Shown: positions 36,255 through 48,905, counted from the stretch's first letter. The stretch is DNA of 64,000 nt from Crocodylus rhombifer (GCA_038503035.1 JAVSML010000983.1:180660-244659); one strand, 5' to 3'. A program made the numbers and translations. The notes: generated from the sequence alone by a model not told the origin.

Positions 36255-36288
36255 TTGCAAGCATTAAGGTGCCGTCACCCTTCTTCAG
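36255..36288 (-). ncRNA. Degenerate hammerhead-like core, inverted arm
   Basis: On the minus strand: CTGAAGA (36282-36288), stem GGGTG/CACCT, then TAAT where a hammerhead needs GAAA. The core is broken, so cleavage is not expected. Confidence 0.35.
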
Positions 36289-36784
36289 GCATAGGGAGTC
36301 CCTGCTGTTCTGAGACTGCAAGAAATGATAAAAGCTAAAAGTGTGATGGCACGTCAGTGAGAATGTAACTGGTAGAAATTAGGAAAACAAAAGATAGAGG
36401 GGGAAGGGAGGGGGGAAATGAGGGGGGAAAAGCCAAAGGTAAGTCAGGGAGATAGAAAATATGTAGGAGAAACCAAATGACAACTGTGCACCAGAATGCA
36501 CAGTACCACAACGTACACCAAAAATCTATCAAAGACAAGAATAGCCAATTCCCTGTGGGGGGGCACGCTACTCACAGGACAATTGCTCCATAGCTGATCT
36601 CTCAGCTCTAATCCTCAAGGGGAACTTACAAACACCTTTTGTAAATGACTCTATGAACTTCACTTCATAAATCTACTGGATACAAAAAAACATGGACTCA
36701 ATATAGATGTTGGATTTATGACCCATTACAACCTATCTGACATCTGATTCACTATGTACCTGCCAGACCTGATCTTTTACACTT

Positions 36785-36825
36785 CGCCTTCCCCCCTCCC
36801 CTCCCCTCCCCTCCCCTCCTTTTCT
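36785..36825 (+). repeat. (CCCCT)n tract in the terminal repeat
   Basis: Pyrimidine-rich CCCCT repeats. A related CCCTT tract recurs near 36930-36955, and its complement lies in the left arm (about 36396-36432). Confidence 0.85.
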
Positions 36826-37068
36826 ACCTGGTATCTTCCTAAATTCCAGCTATTTACTTTTTCACAGACGGGCTCTTTTCTACCTTGGAAAACTACTACA
36901 ATAGAATCTCCCTTACTTACCTTTGGCTCCACCCTCCCTTCCCTTCCTTTCCCTTCTCTACCTTTTATTTTCCTAATTTTCACCTATTTACATTCTCACT
37001 GACATCCTCCCACACTTTTAGCTTCTTTCATTCCTTGGAGGTCTAAGAACAGCAGAGACTCCCTATGC

Positions 37069-37131
37069 CTGAAGAAGGGTGATTGCACCCAAAAGCTTGC
37101 AAAGAACTTTTTTCCAACTCCTCAGTTGGTC
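37069..37131 (+). ncRNA. Degenerate hammerhead ribozyme-like motif in the Penelope-like terminal repeat
   Basis: CTGAAGA (37069-37075, fits CUGANGA) is followed by stem GGGTG (37077-37081), loop ATTG and CACCC (37086-37090). AAAA (37091-37094) sits where GAAA is required. A GTC triplet, the usual cleavage-site type, lies at 37129-37131. Penelope-like elements are known to carry hammerhead motifs. The G-to-A change at the conserved GAAA suggests this copy is inactive. Stem III is not convincing by eye. Confidence 0.4.
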
Positions 37132-37166
37132 TAATGAAAGATATCACATCTACTCAAAGTACTTGG

Positions 37167-40080
37167 ACAATATACATGCAACATACTCTTCATTAGCCTT
37201 CCTAACTTTGAAAAGAAAATTGGTCATTAAAGATGCTATGGGGTTTCAGCCCCTACTGTCATTTTAACTCCTGCTCTTACACACTGGTCCAGAAACATTG
37301 TTTTTCTCTTTTGGCACCTATATTATGAGCAGGTATTTGTAACTTCAGGGATATAATGTACATTGAGAGATGCAGAATATACTGTGGAGTGAGCGCACCC
37401 TTTCTCTATTATAATAAAGCACACATAGCACATGCAAATTCACATAATCCATTTAATCTGCAGAAGGGTGACCTTTTGTAGTACAGAATGAATTACAAAA
37501 TCTTTTCTAGCTGCTACAAGTATATATAGATCATATGCTTGTAGCACCCATAAAAGTCATAGTTGCTGTCAACTTGAGAAATTTTGGCTTAGTACTCATG
37601 TTTCTCTTCTGCTGTCATGGGAGAAAAGCAATCCTTCTTATTAGAAGGACAAGATGCACCACTAGAAGATATCTTGACAAATAACCTTTTCCTGGTTTTA
37701 ACAGCTCTGGAATCCATATTTTTGAAAACAAATGTATGTTTAGGTTTCCATGTAAATGGTAAAACCATATGTGTTTTACTTGACCATTTTAGGCTGTGTC
37801 ATCTGCACCTAACTTGTCATATAATTTTCTTAAAAATACAGCATAGGAAGATTCTATCCATAGCCTACAGTTTATCAGTGCTTTTAACCTTTGAAGATAT
37901 TTATATGTTAACTTTTCAGGTACAAAATATCTTAATAAATTTGTCCTCAGCATAATTTCTCATGTCTTTTGCATTGGGGGGAAAATGAAGATAAGCAAGT
38001 ACCACAGTTTTTAGCCAGGGACACAATACATTGTTCCACATGCATTAAAACATTGCTGAATATGACCATCCTGTAAAGATGACAACAAGAAACCCATGCT
38101 TCATAATACTGAACATGTCAATTGGGTCTTCTTTCGAAGCTGACATTGAATTGTTATGCAAATGGCAGTGAGAAAAACGTTGCAATTTGATTGAAGCATG
38201 GGTTTGTTTAAACATAAAGAACATGGTTTGACAGATGTGATATTTATGTTTAAATGGGGAATAAAATATGAATCAGACTTTATTAAAGTTTGCATAGTTG
38301 TCTTTTGTTATTTACATGTTATGTAAGAAGGGATTAAGTTTTTGCAGGTTTCCTGCAGCTTGGAGGACTCAGATGTTTCCATTTGCTAGTGAGCCTCACT
38401 GTGGGTTTCCTTTCAAGGCAAGTTATTTTTAAGAATCAACTAGGTCCTTATTTTTTTAAAAAATACCATAACAAGCTGTAAGCATAAAACACTTTGAAAA
38501 GTAGAGCATTTAATGTTTTTACTAAGTGTATCATTAAATGTCTCAGCCAAAAGAAATCTACGTTGTAAAGGCCAAGGTTTCAGTCAGACAATCTGCTTTT
38601 GATCCTAACGGGAACAGTACTGTGTATCACCAGCTACCCTGCATTTGAATGTATAGCTTGCAGCTGACACTTGAATAAATGACTGAATCTTAAGTGTCTG
38701 TTGCTAAATGCAACTAAGATAAGTTAAGTTTTTTCTTTCTGGGGATATAACGGACAGTAACTACAAATAAATTTCAATAACAGTCAGTATTACAGTTACA
38801 AATTCATCATAGTCTTGCAATTAATTACCTCCTAGTACTCTTTGGCCCAGACTATTCATGTGGCTGCTTGGCCTACTAAAACATCATTTTATATACAGAG
38901 CTGCCTTGAAAGGCTGAAAACAGACTGTGCAAAGTACACATTTTGTAGCTGCTTAGCCCCAGGAGAAAATGGATTTTAAATCCATTACCCTTCAGGTCCT
39001 TTTTAAGATGAATTTTTGAAGTTGACCAGACAATATCATGTGTTGAGTGAATTGTCACCAAGTGGTTTGAAAAGCTTATTATAATTAAAAATAATAATAA
39101 AAAGCTGGAAACCATCTGTATGGGTAGAAGAAGAAATTGAGGGGCAAGGATGTCTTGGATGGGAGTAATATGGGAATTTATGGAAGTAGGAGAAGTAGGC
39201 TGAGACAGAGAATCATGTTCCATAACAGAAATAAAGGGAATCACTGAAAGGATAGGAAAAAAGTAGTCAGAGACCTTTAATAAAAATCAAATTGATTAAA
39301 AAAACTATAATCTTCATGAAGGGCAGTTTGGGACCTGAAATTCACATAATTTTTATTTTTTATGAATCATCAACTCGAGTGCTATTTTAATAATTAGGTC
39401 AGCAGAGAATCCAAGATACAGCTAAAAAGTGGGATTATTATGAGGATAATGATAGTTGTTGTTATTATATCCCATCCTATCCATAAAGGCCCAAAGCATA
39501 TTACAAAAGCATAAAAATAACCCACATGATAAGAAATAACAACAAATTTCCTAGTCAACCCTTACAACCTTAAAGCTCGCTCCTACCCCACCCACTCCTG
39601 CTTTTCTGGAACAAACCACTCCCAACCATGCTCCCTATTCCCCATTAAAATTGTACCAAATTGTAAAATATTGGGAGAGATCCCTGGACTCAGATTAGCT
39701 GTACTCATGGTGGTGATGAAGTGAGGGTGCGGTTCAGCTCCTTGCATAACATACAGATACATCAATGTTGAGCTACATTTTACACTTGGGTCTTGTGTAC
39801 CCTGGTGTATTACAAGGCTTAGCATTAATGGTTCAATCTGTGAATAAGTTACTATGAATAATTCTGTGTATCCTGGTCCGAAATCTGAACCAAATTATTC
39901 TGATTTTACACTAGAAACACCGTTGCCTTAAATGTCCAGTGACTGAAATTCAAGCAGTCGTAATTTCTGTAGCCAGTTTTCTGTAATCACTGAAAACTGT
40001 TTATAGTGGGAGCACCTATATGTAAAATTAACATGACACAAGAAATGCTGGAGCAGTTTGAGCTGGAGCCAGCTTCTCCT
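37167..40080. other. AT-rich unique sequence, no gene seen
   Basis: The longest frame, 37617-37955 (+, 112 aa), has hydrophobic, low-information content and no domain I recognise. The frame at 38876-39244 (-) is similar. No repeat termini were found. Confidence 0.45.
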
Positions 40081-40447
40081 GGGCATAGTGTCTACGCATG
40101 TGCTTAGAGACAGCAGCAGTTTGAGCCAGGGCAGAGCAGCCCCAGCTCAAAGAGGGCAGTGGAGGGGCTGGCTGGGGCATGAGAGTGCTAAATTGTGGAG
40201 CCATGTGGCTGGCAGCCCCCAGGCTTTATCACACTCATGACCTAGCCAGCTGGTCACCACCTACACGTGCATTTTGTAACATTTAATTATTCCACTGTAA
40301 TAAGATAGTACAGTCCCCGACATTACCATCTTATGGCAGAGTTAATCAATTTGCTACACCCTAATACTGGCTCATGTGTAGATAGTGCCACTGTACTGTG
40401 GAGTTAATTAGCCAACTCTGCAGTAAAGTGCATGTGTAGATGCACCC
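40081..40447. mobile_element. MITE of the CTACACATGC family, possibly two nested units
   Basis: The outer ends GGGCATAGTGTCTACGCATG and (reverse complement) GGGTGCATCTACACATGCAC form TIRs. A second inward end, CCTACACGTGCATTTTG at about 40259, also pairs with the right end. The unit may therefore be a short AT-rich MITE (about 40255-40447) next to another copy's left half. Confidence 0.6.
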
Positions 40448-40479
40448 ACTGGTAATTCTTAGTACATTTTAATTTAAAC

Positions 40480-40770
40480 TAGGGGTTGTCAACTGGGGAT
40501 ACCTGTGCCCCAGGGGGGTACTTTGAAAAGTCCCAGGGAGTATGCAGGGGTGGCCAGGGATGGAGTGCTGCCACCCCACCCTGCTGCCTCACAGGAGCAG
40601 GTCTGGGGTGATGTGAGGGTGATGTGAGAGAAGGGCCACACAGACACCACGCTGCTGTCACTTGCCCCCCCCCCCCCATCCAGCTGCTCACCCCCCTACC
40701 CCAAGGGGGTATACTTATTTAAAAGGGGCCTGCCAGGGGTACACTTATTTAAAAAGGTTGAAAACACCTG
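40480..40770. mobile_element. 291-bp hAT-type MITE with 8-bp target duplication
   Basis: The left end TAGGGGTTGTCAACTGGGG and right end (reverse complement CAGGTGTTTTCAACC) are hAT-like TIRs. The flanks ATTTAAAC (40472-40479) and ATCTAATC (40771-40778) match at 6 of 8. GGGGTA-type subterminal motifs are mirrored. No transposase. Confidence 0.75.
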
Positions 40771-41951
40771 ATCTAATCTGGTTTAAAACTCAGCTGTTCT
40801 TCCTTCTACCATCCTATACAATCCTAATGAAAGAAAAAGGAGTATATCAATCTCAGAACTACTTACAGCTCACATCTGTTCACATATCTTTGTTTATAAA
40901 TCAGATACCATTGCTACTGTCCATATATCTACTAATGTTCCACAGAGGAGTAGCAGGCCTCCAATTCTAAAATGTAGTTTCTGGCTTTTATTTTTTCCAT
41001 AGAAATAAATAATGTCATGATCAGTAAACATTTATGTAATTCATTTCTAAGCAATATTGCTCTTCAAAGACATTTTCTGAGCTTATGGTGTTTTAAGCAT
41101 AAAAGCGTGTTATGCAAATATACTTTTTTATGAGGTAGAAATGCTGAATATTTTTATCTTTGAGACTGTTTTAAAATACAGTAATCTATTGTCACTACAG
41201 CCTAACAAGGACAAATATCACACAATAAAATAAAAGGTCACCTGAGAGAGAAAAATTAAATATACAGTACATCCTTAAGCAAAAGACTGAGTTAAAGTTT
41301 GTTGGTCCTTTTTATTAGCATCATTAATATCACCATTATCACTACTTTCTTATTCCAAACTTTATGAAGAAATTTTTATTTTTTTTGTAACCATTGTTTT
41401 TTCTCCCCAAAATTTATGCTGGAACTTATCAAACCAAAAATCATAAAGCAAACATGGGATCTTAATCTTTATATGCCACTCAGTGTCCGTATATCCCAAT
41501 GGTAAGCTCTTATACTGTAAAATATAGGCACACTAGTGACTTTACCTGGATCCTTTAAGCTACTCCATGTACAAATTAAATGTTGGAAGGATTGTGACCT
41601 TAGAATGTAAATTGTTGCAGACAGGAACTGTTGTCCCACCCCCCTTCCCCTGATGGTTTTCTCTATTTCTATTTAATCTTAATATAATGGGACCCTGATC
41701 CTGATTGTCATATTTGGATACTGCCTCAGTACAAATATTTATAGTTTCTTAGTTCTAATTAAAAAAGCCCAACATTGGTGCTGTGTTGTTATTCCTGTTC
41801 AGTGAATCAGAAATATATTTCTAGGATTGATATCCCCTTTGCTTTTTGATGCCTCCATATGCCAAGATTATTCTCAAATGGTCACTGATAAGGGCCTCTC
41901 TTTGTGGAGGAGCTTTCCTTACAGTGTGACTTCTCACACCCAGTTTTTCTA
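40771..41951. other. AT-rich unique sequence, no gene seen
   Basis: No repeat termini or coding signal. Confidence 0.45.
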
Positions 41952-41959
41952 TTTTAGAA

Positions 41960-42699
41960 CAGCAGTTCTGACAGTCTGCGCATCACCAATTTAAAATGCT
42001 ACAACCTTAAGTAGAACTGGGTGGGTGTGGGTGTGTATGTATGGTAGGGTATGGGGGGGTTGTGCAGGGGTATGGCTATGTGTTTGGGGGAGCACAAGGT
42101 ATGTTGGGGGTTGTGTATATGTGGGGGGTTGTGGGAGCAGGGTGCGGGCATGTGTGGTTTGTGGGATGTCAGGGAGGGTGGGAAGTGGGGACTTCCTACG
42201 CTCCATCCATGGTGCAGTAGCAGCTGGAGGTACTCAGGGCACTCAATGGGGCATTCCTGCCAGCTACATGTCACAGTGAGGGATGCATACCCCACCAGGC
42301 ACTCTATCGCCAGTGCTCCCCGCACTTGCCAGGCAGGGAAGCCCTACATGCTGGAGCTGGCTGCCTTCCCCGCCCCCCCAGGGGACGATGCCTATGGCTT
42401 CCCTCCTGCACTGCACAGTCCCAGTGGGGAAGGCAGCTGGTTTCAGCATGCAGGGTTTCCCTCTCATGCCTGGCAAGTGTGAGAGTTTCATGTGTGGGTA
42501 GGGAGCGTTGGCGATACAGATGGCCCAGCAGAGGTTTCTCCACTTGCTGCGATGTGCAGCACAAGCCAGAGCTGCATCCCACCAGGTTCCTGCGCCGGGC
42601 ATGGGTGCCCTGAGTGCTCCTGCCTGCTGCTGCCGCGTACCACTGACAGGTTGTCTGTGTACCACTGGTGGTACACGTACCACAGATTGAGAACCACTG
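41960..42699. mobile_element. 740-bp hAT-type element with 8-bp target duplication
   Basis: The right end ATTGAGAACCACTG is the complement of the classic CAGTGGTTCTCAA hAT TIR. The left end is CAGCAGTTCTGACAGTCTG. The flanks TTTTAGAA (41952-41959) and TTTTAGAG (42700-42707) match at 7 of 8. The interior has a GT-rich tract, then a GC-rich core (CTGAGTGCTCCTGCCT, GGCCCAG) shared with the element at 8701-9869. No transposase frame. Confidence 0.85.
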
Positions 42700-42707
42700 T
42701 TTTAGAG

Positions 42708-45700
42708 GGTTTTTCCCCATGTATTTTCTTATTACTTGTTCTGACTTTATTTTTAAATAATAGAAGTGTTAGTTTAGGAACAGTAAAGTGACTCTAGGAG
42801 AGAGACACATTGTATCTCTAAGATGCAAATTGAAGGGACTTATACAGTTGGGTCTTATTAAGAGTGTGTTTTAATTAGGGCAAGAGACAAACAGTTTGTT
42901 ACAAGGCACACAAGGACTAGTTAGAAATTCCAACAGTATAAAAGGTATAGTATAAAAAGTATATATGCTCCTGCATTTATGCTAAAAGGAAAGTTTATAC
43001 CCATGCACATTATTACTCATGCAATGTGCTACATTCTTTAGAACAGGTGCTTCCTTTTCTTGACCATTGTAGCTGCATATGTCAGCAGTGCAGACGTATG
43101 ATGGTAAAGAAAAAAAACAGTAAATGGAATAATATGTAAAAACCCACAACATGGTTTTCCTTTTTTCATTTGTTCATATTTAGTAATCATAAACTGTAAC
43201 CTTGCCTGGTTTCTTTAGCTCCTGACCTTCTCTGTTGCCAAAGCTCTCACCTAAAAATCCTGCAAAGTTTCAATTTTTAAATGTCACAAAATATCAGGTA
43301 AGTGCAGAAGACAAGCAAGTCAATAAATGTTTGTATTCCTTGCTTGATTCTCTTTTATATTTAATTTTATATGGAAAAAATTAACCCAAAATTTAATCTC
43401 TCCTACAAAGAGAGGCAAAGAGAAAAAGAGCCTGGGGCATCCGTCACTGAAAGTATTGATTACAGCGCAGAGCAATTTACTAAAATAAATAAATAAATAA
43501 AATGGAAATGCCTTCAAACTATTTAGGAGACAGCTTACTGTTTCCTATGGTGGGAAGAAGTATAATTAAAAAGCTATCAACAGTCTGGGATTGTCAAAAG
43601 TACTTTGTCACCTGAAGCGCATTCCTTGTAATTATCTTTTAGGTTTTAAGCTAGATCACCATTAACCTCTGAAGAAGAAGGGTTACTCTGCTTTCTGGTG
43701 TGAGAAATTGTATCATCATGTAAATTAAACCCCGTTAGGCAGTCAAATTGGATTTGGAAAATGATTGAGTATTAAATCTAGTCATGTATATTATCAAATG
43801 ACACAAAGTATGAGATGCTAAAAGGGCAGGGGGAGAAAAACCTGATATTTTAACTCCATTCTCTTTGAAGCATTTGGTAAGGAAAAAAGAATAATAAAAA
43901 TAGCTTTTGGACAGGAGAAAAAAGAACAGTCATGTCATTTTGTTATATTTCTATGTGATACAAAAGTAACTCAACCCTGTGTTAGCTAGAAATAATATAG
44001 TAGCACTGTAACTTTAATGCTATTCACTATTGAAGAACTTCTAGCTAGTAATTATCAGGGTGGATAGGTTGCTGCAGCTATCTAAATTTTCTACCAGCGA
44101 GCCTGAAATATCAGTATATTTAATGTGTAAAGTTTTCTCCATCTGGCTAACTGCTGGTTTTGCCTTTAGAACAAAAATAGTTTTGACTGAATTCTGAAAA
44201 AAATGTATAAGTTTATCTAAGACACCAAGGATATTATCTAGAAGGGAAGAGGGATGCAAAAAAATATTCCCTTGTAGTCAGCATAAGAGTGAAAACTGTA
44301 TTTTAAAGACAAGAAGAATAAGTTCTTTGGAAACACTGCTTGCTTTTCCAGACTTTAAACCCGACTATATTTATAAAGGTGAAATCTTTTGGTGACCAAT
44401 GTGAACTGAGTTGATGGTCTCAGTTTGCCTCCCAGTACGTTTGTTTGCTTTTTTGAAAAATTGAGTCTTCTAATGAATAGAGTCAGCAGACAAGCCAAAT
44501 ATTTGAATAGGCCTAATGATTGGACTTCCACCATGGAAAACTGTTCCACTTATAAGCTGAGGCACATTAAATAAGTTAGGATGAGGTTGTGGCAACTTAC
44601 ACTAGTCCTAAACAATTCTGTAATTGTCCTGAGTATCAGGGGAAGATTTCTGTTTCCTGATTCCTCAATGTTGCATTCTTCCAGAAATATTAAAAGGAAA
44701 AAAACAAAACAAACAGAAAAATCAAGCAAAGAAAACCAAAAGGAAAATACTAAAGGTCTATCTCAACTCCCACTAGAGCAATCAGTTCACTTCCCCATTT
44801 GGGAGTTGTTAAAAGTTTGAGGCTACCATTATATTTGAATAAAACAGTATGACTTCAGCAAATGTAATTTACTCATGTTTAACAAGGCTCCTGCTTGACA
44901 TAACACTGAAGCTTTTTAGCATGTACAAGAAAATCTTTCATGAATGCATTGTGTTAAACTCTGTTGGTCTTCAGGTAATGTCAGTGTATATATTATTATT
45001 TTTTTACCAGTAATTAGAATTAATGGAGAAGCTTTGCACAACTGGGAGGATTTTGCGTGTAGTTCATTTTTAGAAAAGATCCATTCTTTTCTAGTTGTTA
45101 CATATTAAACAATTTGCCAGCCATTACAGGAAAGTTTTGGACATTTTCATTTTTTTTTAAATTTGTTTTTCAAGAGATTTCTAATTTTTCTTCTGAATTA
45201 TCAAATGTTGACAATGGCCTACATCCTACAGTGACAGTCTCTTTGCTTTCAACTTATGAAAAGGAGGTAATTGAAGTGGTATGCATGCTATAAATGAGAA
45301 GATGCATTGGTTCCATATAAACCTTTTAAAAGCCTCAAAATAAAGTAAGGCATGCTGATGTGAATTGCATACCAGTACAATTAATTTATACATGAAAGAA
45401 GATTTTTAGTATGCCATTAGCCTCTGTAACAGCCCAAATACAAAAAGGCAATCATTTATAACCTTGCCAGAAGTATGACATACTGCTTTTTGCAAAAATA
45501 TTTTGTTCTAAACAGACGCCTGATGTTTTTATAAAATGGTTCTGTTAACCCTTATTTGCCACCACTGTAATTGGTATGGAAATGGATATTGATAATAAAA
45601 TATACTCTGGGTTCATAACAATGTTGCAGGAAACCAGGAAGTCCTACTGGAGAAAGATAAAAAGTTTATACTTGAATTTTCAATGCATTACAAAAATATC

Positions 45701-47335
45701 AATATTTTCCTTTTACTTTCTGACCACCTCTGATGGTTTCCTTTGTTTCTAACAGAAGTATCTGAAGAAAGAGACTATGTGGCATGAACTCCCTTCCCTA
45801 ATTTGTAATATATTTCATTCTTCCACTTAGGGAGGATTGTCACCATAACTCTTTTTTATTGACAATGCCTCTTCTTTTTCCCTCTACTTAACGATTGTGT
45901 TTGGTATTATTCAACATATACAATATACATCCTTTTTTATTTTTAGGAAAAAATAAGTATGTAATTTCAAAGACATTTCCTTTTTTTCATTATTAAGTGG
46001 TAACGTTTCTTGATATAGTTGGCCAAGGTCATAAACTGATCTTGAAAAGCTCTGCTAACAATGAAAGTTAAATTATACTTTAGATATTAAAATGACAAGA
46101 TTGTGAGGTTGATAAATTATTTTTTGCAAAGTATAAAAAAATGAATCATGACATTTCACTAACCTAATTTAATCAATAATTCTGTAATTCATATTCAATC
46201 ATAGCTTACTTTCATTCATCATTACATGAGTGCAATAATTATTAGCAGGGCCTCTCTGAAAGTATCTCTGACAGTATTATATAGCTAGAATAAGAGCACT
46301 CTTACGAAACAACAGAGATCTAGTGTCCTGTCAGTGCACATGGGGAGCTGTCAGTAATGTTAATAAGAGTTACAAGCTCATATTAGGAGAAGAGACCCAA
46401 GGAGTTTAAGGGATACTGGAAGCTACAAATGTTACTAGAAATTGCAGTTCAATGATTGCTGTTTGAGGATTTTTTACTAGAATTATCTCTACTCAAACCT
46501 TCTCTCACACACACGAACACCTGTTCATGCTTCATACAGTATATTTGAAAGTGTTACGAGGGTCTGTCTAATGAGTGATTTCTGGACATCAGTCTCTTTC
46601 TTTCGCTCTATCAGTCTATCAATTTATCAGCCTGTTTTTGGTGCTAAGCAAGTGCAGACCAAGTCATGTTCTGAAAATCAGACCAATATGTCCATTAATA
46701 TAAATATCCAAGTTAAATGTTGCTGTAGAGGCAGTTCTCAAGCTGTCAAGAGGATTTACAAGTACAAACTACACTTGGTATTTTTGCTGACAACAAATTT
46801 GACAAACAAGGGACTGTCATGGTGGCTTGTTTTTCATAGCTGGGAAAAATCAGAGGCTGCCAAATAGATAAATATTATTTTAAATGGTAATTAGCCACCC
46901 GGGCCTTGCTCCAGTTCATGTAACTGAATTTCAGAACTCAAAAGGCCGATGTCACTTCTGTAAACAAAATCCTTGCACCCATTAAACCAAATTTTGCCCT
47001 GCTGTCCATCCAATGTCAACCAACAAGGAAGGTACTGAACCACTGGGTGAAATCTTGGCTTCACTGAATTGTATCAAAATTTTTGTTTCGACTTTAGTAG
47101 TTTTTTACTCATTATCTTTCAAAATCTTACTTCATTCCCCCACCTCCGCTTAATCTTCCCTTGCTCAAGTCTCCTTCCCTTATCATTTGTCTGCCTTCCT
47201 TCTGCACTCTTGCTACTCTGTAACTCTCTGAAGGTGGGGTCTGTATTTGTTGCTCTATAGTAGTGATAAGCAGATTCTCATTAATGGCTTACTGCCATCT
47301 AACAATAAAAATAAGTATAAAACTAAGCAGTGACT
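42708..47335. other. AT-rich unique DNA with a candidate conserved segment
   Basis: About 43540-43745 is unique, mixed-composition sequence with TAATTA-type sites and could be a conserved element. There is an (AAAT)n run at about 43484-43502 and an A-rich run near 44695-44755. No frame is convincing. Confidence 0.4.
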
Positions 47336-47339
47336 TCAC

Positions 47340-48576
47340 CTTGCCAAACTGATTTGTAATGGGTTTCTAGCTGGTGTCTTTAAGCGGGGGAGGGGGGGGG
47401 GCAGGTGGGTCCCCACAGCAGGGGGGCTCCCTTTCCCCCCCCCGCCCCAGACTCTTGACAGCAGCAGCTTCAGCAGAGCTGCTGAGCCCCTCATTTCACT
47501 GCACTGAGAATTGGGGTTAGGGGGCAAAGGAAGCCCTGTGCTGTGTGGACCCAGACTCACCCCCTGACACGTGATCCAGCAAGCTGTGGAGTGTGTGGGG
47601 GGCCCTTGCAGCAGGTAGCTCCCTCCACAGCCCCCCGCCCCTTGCCTGCCATGGTGTAGTGCAACAAAATGCCAGAGAAGTCCTGCTCTGCAGCTTCTAG
47701 CTGCAGGTGCCAGGTCACTTGGCTGCTCCTTACTACATGGATCTGACCTGACCTCCTTTTAGCTCCAACCCAGAAAGCTGGGAGCGGGGGGGCGCTTAAA
47801 ACAGGGCACCTCCCCACTACGCCCAAGTGACCTGGCAGCTGCAGCCAGAAGCATGCAGTGCGGGACTTCTCCAGCTTTCTTCCACACCAGGAACTGTGAC
47901 TGGGGGAGACGGGGAGCCCCCATGTCATGCGGACCTGTCCCAGTCCCCACAACCCCTAAGCCAGCAAGCTGTGAGGGGTGGGGCATTGCAGCTGGGGGGC
48001 TCTCTTTCTCTCCACTATCCCTCCCAGGCACAGCTGACTGTGTGGGGGGACAGGGCTGGGGAGAGGCGCTGCTGTGGCAGCAGTTGCCAACAGAGAGATC
48101 CCAGACTCCTTCCCCTGCAACAGCACTCCTGGCTGGGCTGCAGCACAATGTGGGGCCAGGGCAGCTGCGGAGACAACCCCCCCCCCCTTTCCCCAACCCC
48201 CCTGGTCAGGCTGCAAGTGGGGCTGGGATCAGAAGCTGTCACTGCCATAGGTCATGACAGCTGAGGGGGAGGGGCCAGTCTGCTACTCGGGTAGAGGAAA
48301 TGAGCTGTGCCTGAGGCTAGAACAGCCCTACGCAATACTGCCTGGGATGGCGGTGCTTGTGATCCAAGTTAACTCTTAATAGGATCTGGCACAGACGTTC
48401 AATAAAGTGCTCTAAGAGAAGGCGCTTTAAGTTAGTACTCATCCATCCAGGGTTAAATTAGAGTGGGATCTGCCATTTTTAAAGCACTTTATGTGCCACG
48501 AATGCCTGTTCTGTTATGGCTGTATAGCACTTTCTGTGCGCTTCAAGCACGTTAAGTGTATCGTCTGTACCTAGCC
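47340..48576. mobile_element. GGCTAGGTACAGAC-family element, copy D, left end unclear
   Basis: The right end CGTCTGTACCTAGCC matches the family TIR. TGGGATCTGCCATTTTTAAA and GCCTGTTCTGTTATGG match copies A-C. The GC-rich interior contains an inverted repeat (about 47670-47722 against 47821-47870, sharing CCAGGTCACTTGG) and many overlapping spurious frames on both strands. The left boundary is a guess. Confidence 0.5.
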
Positions 48577-48905
48577 ATAGTGGGCACTTGTAAACATGCT
48601 TGCATCACTTTAAAAAGCACCCGGCACTGCAGCACATACATTTGTATAAATGGTAAAATGCACAACTGCACTGATGAAGTGATACAGCATGCTTTTGAAC
48701 TAAAACATACAAAGGTGTTTTAGTTCAAAAGCACACCACCATCATTTCTCAGTGCTGACGTGCTTGTCGCTGTTTAAACAAATGCATTCAATGCGGCACT
48801 GGGCGTCTCAGCTCACACATGATATGGACTCAATTAATCGAGTCTTCTCCTATGTGCCAGATCTTGGGCACGTTGGAGCAGACAAATGTATGTGTCTAAA
48901 GGCCC
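48577..48905. repeat. Unclassified repeat-like segment around a hairpin
   Basis: GGGCACTTGTAAACATGC near the start and phrases such as GGCACTGCAGCAC / GCGGCACTGGGCG suggest a TIR element of its own. I could not fix its ends. Confidence 0.35.
48690..48733. repeat. Perfect 17-bp hairpin
   Basis: TGCTTTTGAACTAAAAC (48690-48706), loop of 10 nt, then its exact reverse complement (48717-48733). Confidence 0.92.

Larger units (their letters stand above)
36148..37166 (+). mobile_element. Penelope-like retroelement, 5'-truncated, with inverted terminal repeat at its head
   Basis: Left arm (about 36148-36470) and right arm (about 36900-37166) are reverse complements. Both hold CTCCCTATGCCTGAAGAAGG, CTTGCAAAGAAC and GGTCTAATnAAAGATATCAC. 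Between them, about 36480-36765 on the plus strand is a broken reading frame ending INLLDTKKHGLNIDVGF then MTHYN. That resembles the tail after the GIY-YIG endonuclease of Penelope-like ORFs (resemblance from memory, not a search). An inverted partial terminal repeat ahead of a truncated ORF end is the usual layout of such insertions. Stops and frameshifts make it inactive. Confidence 0.55.

Noticed and set aside
37617..37955. 112-residue plus-strand frame
   Set aside because: Low-information hydrophobic sequence in AT-rich DNA, with no splice or homology evidence.
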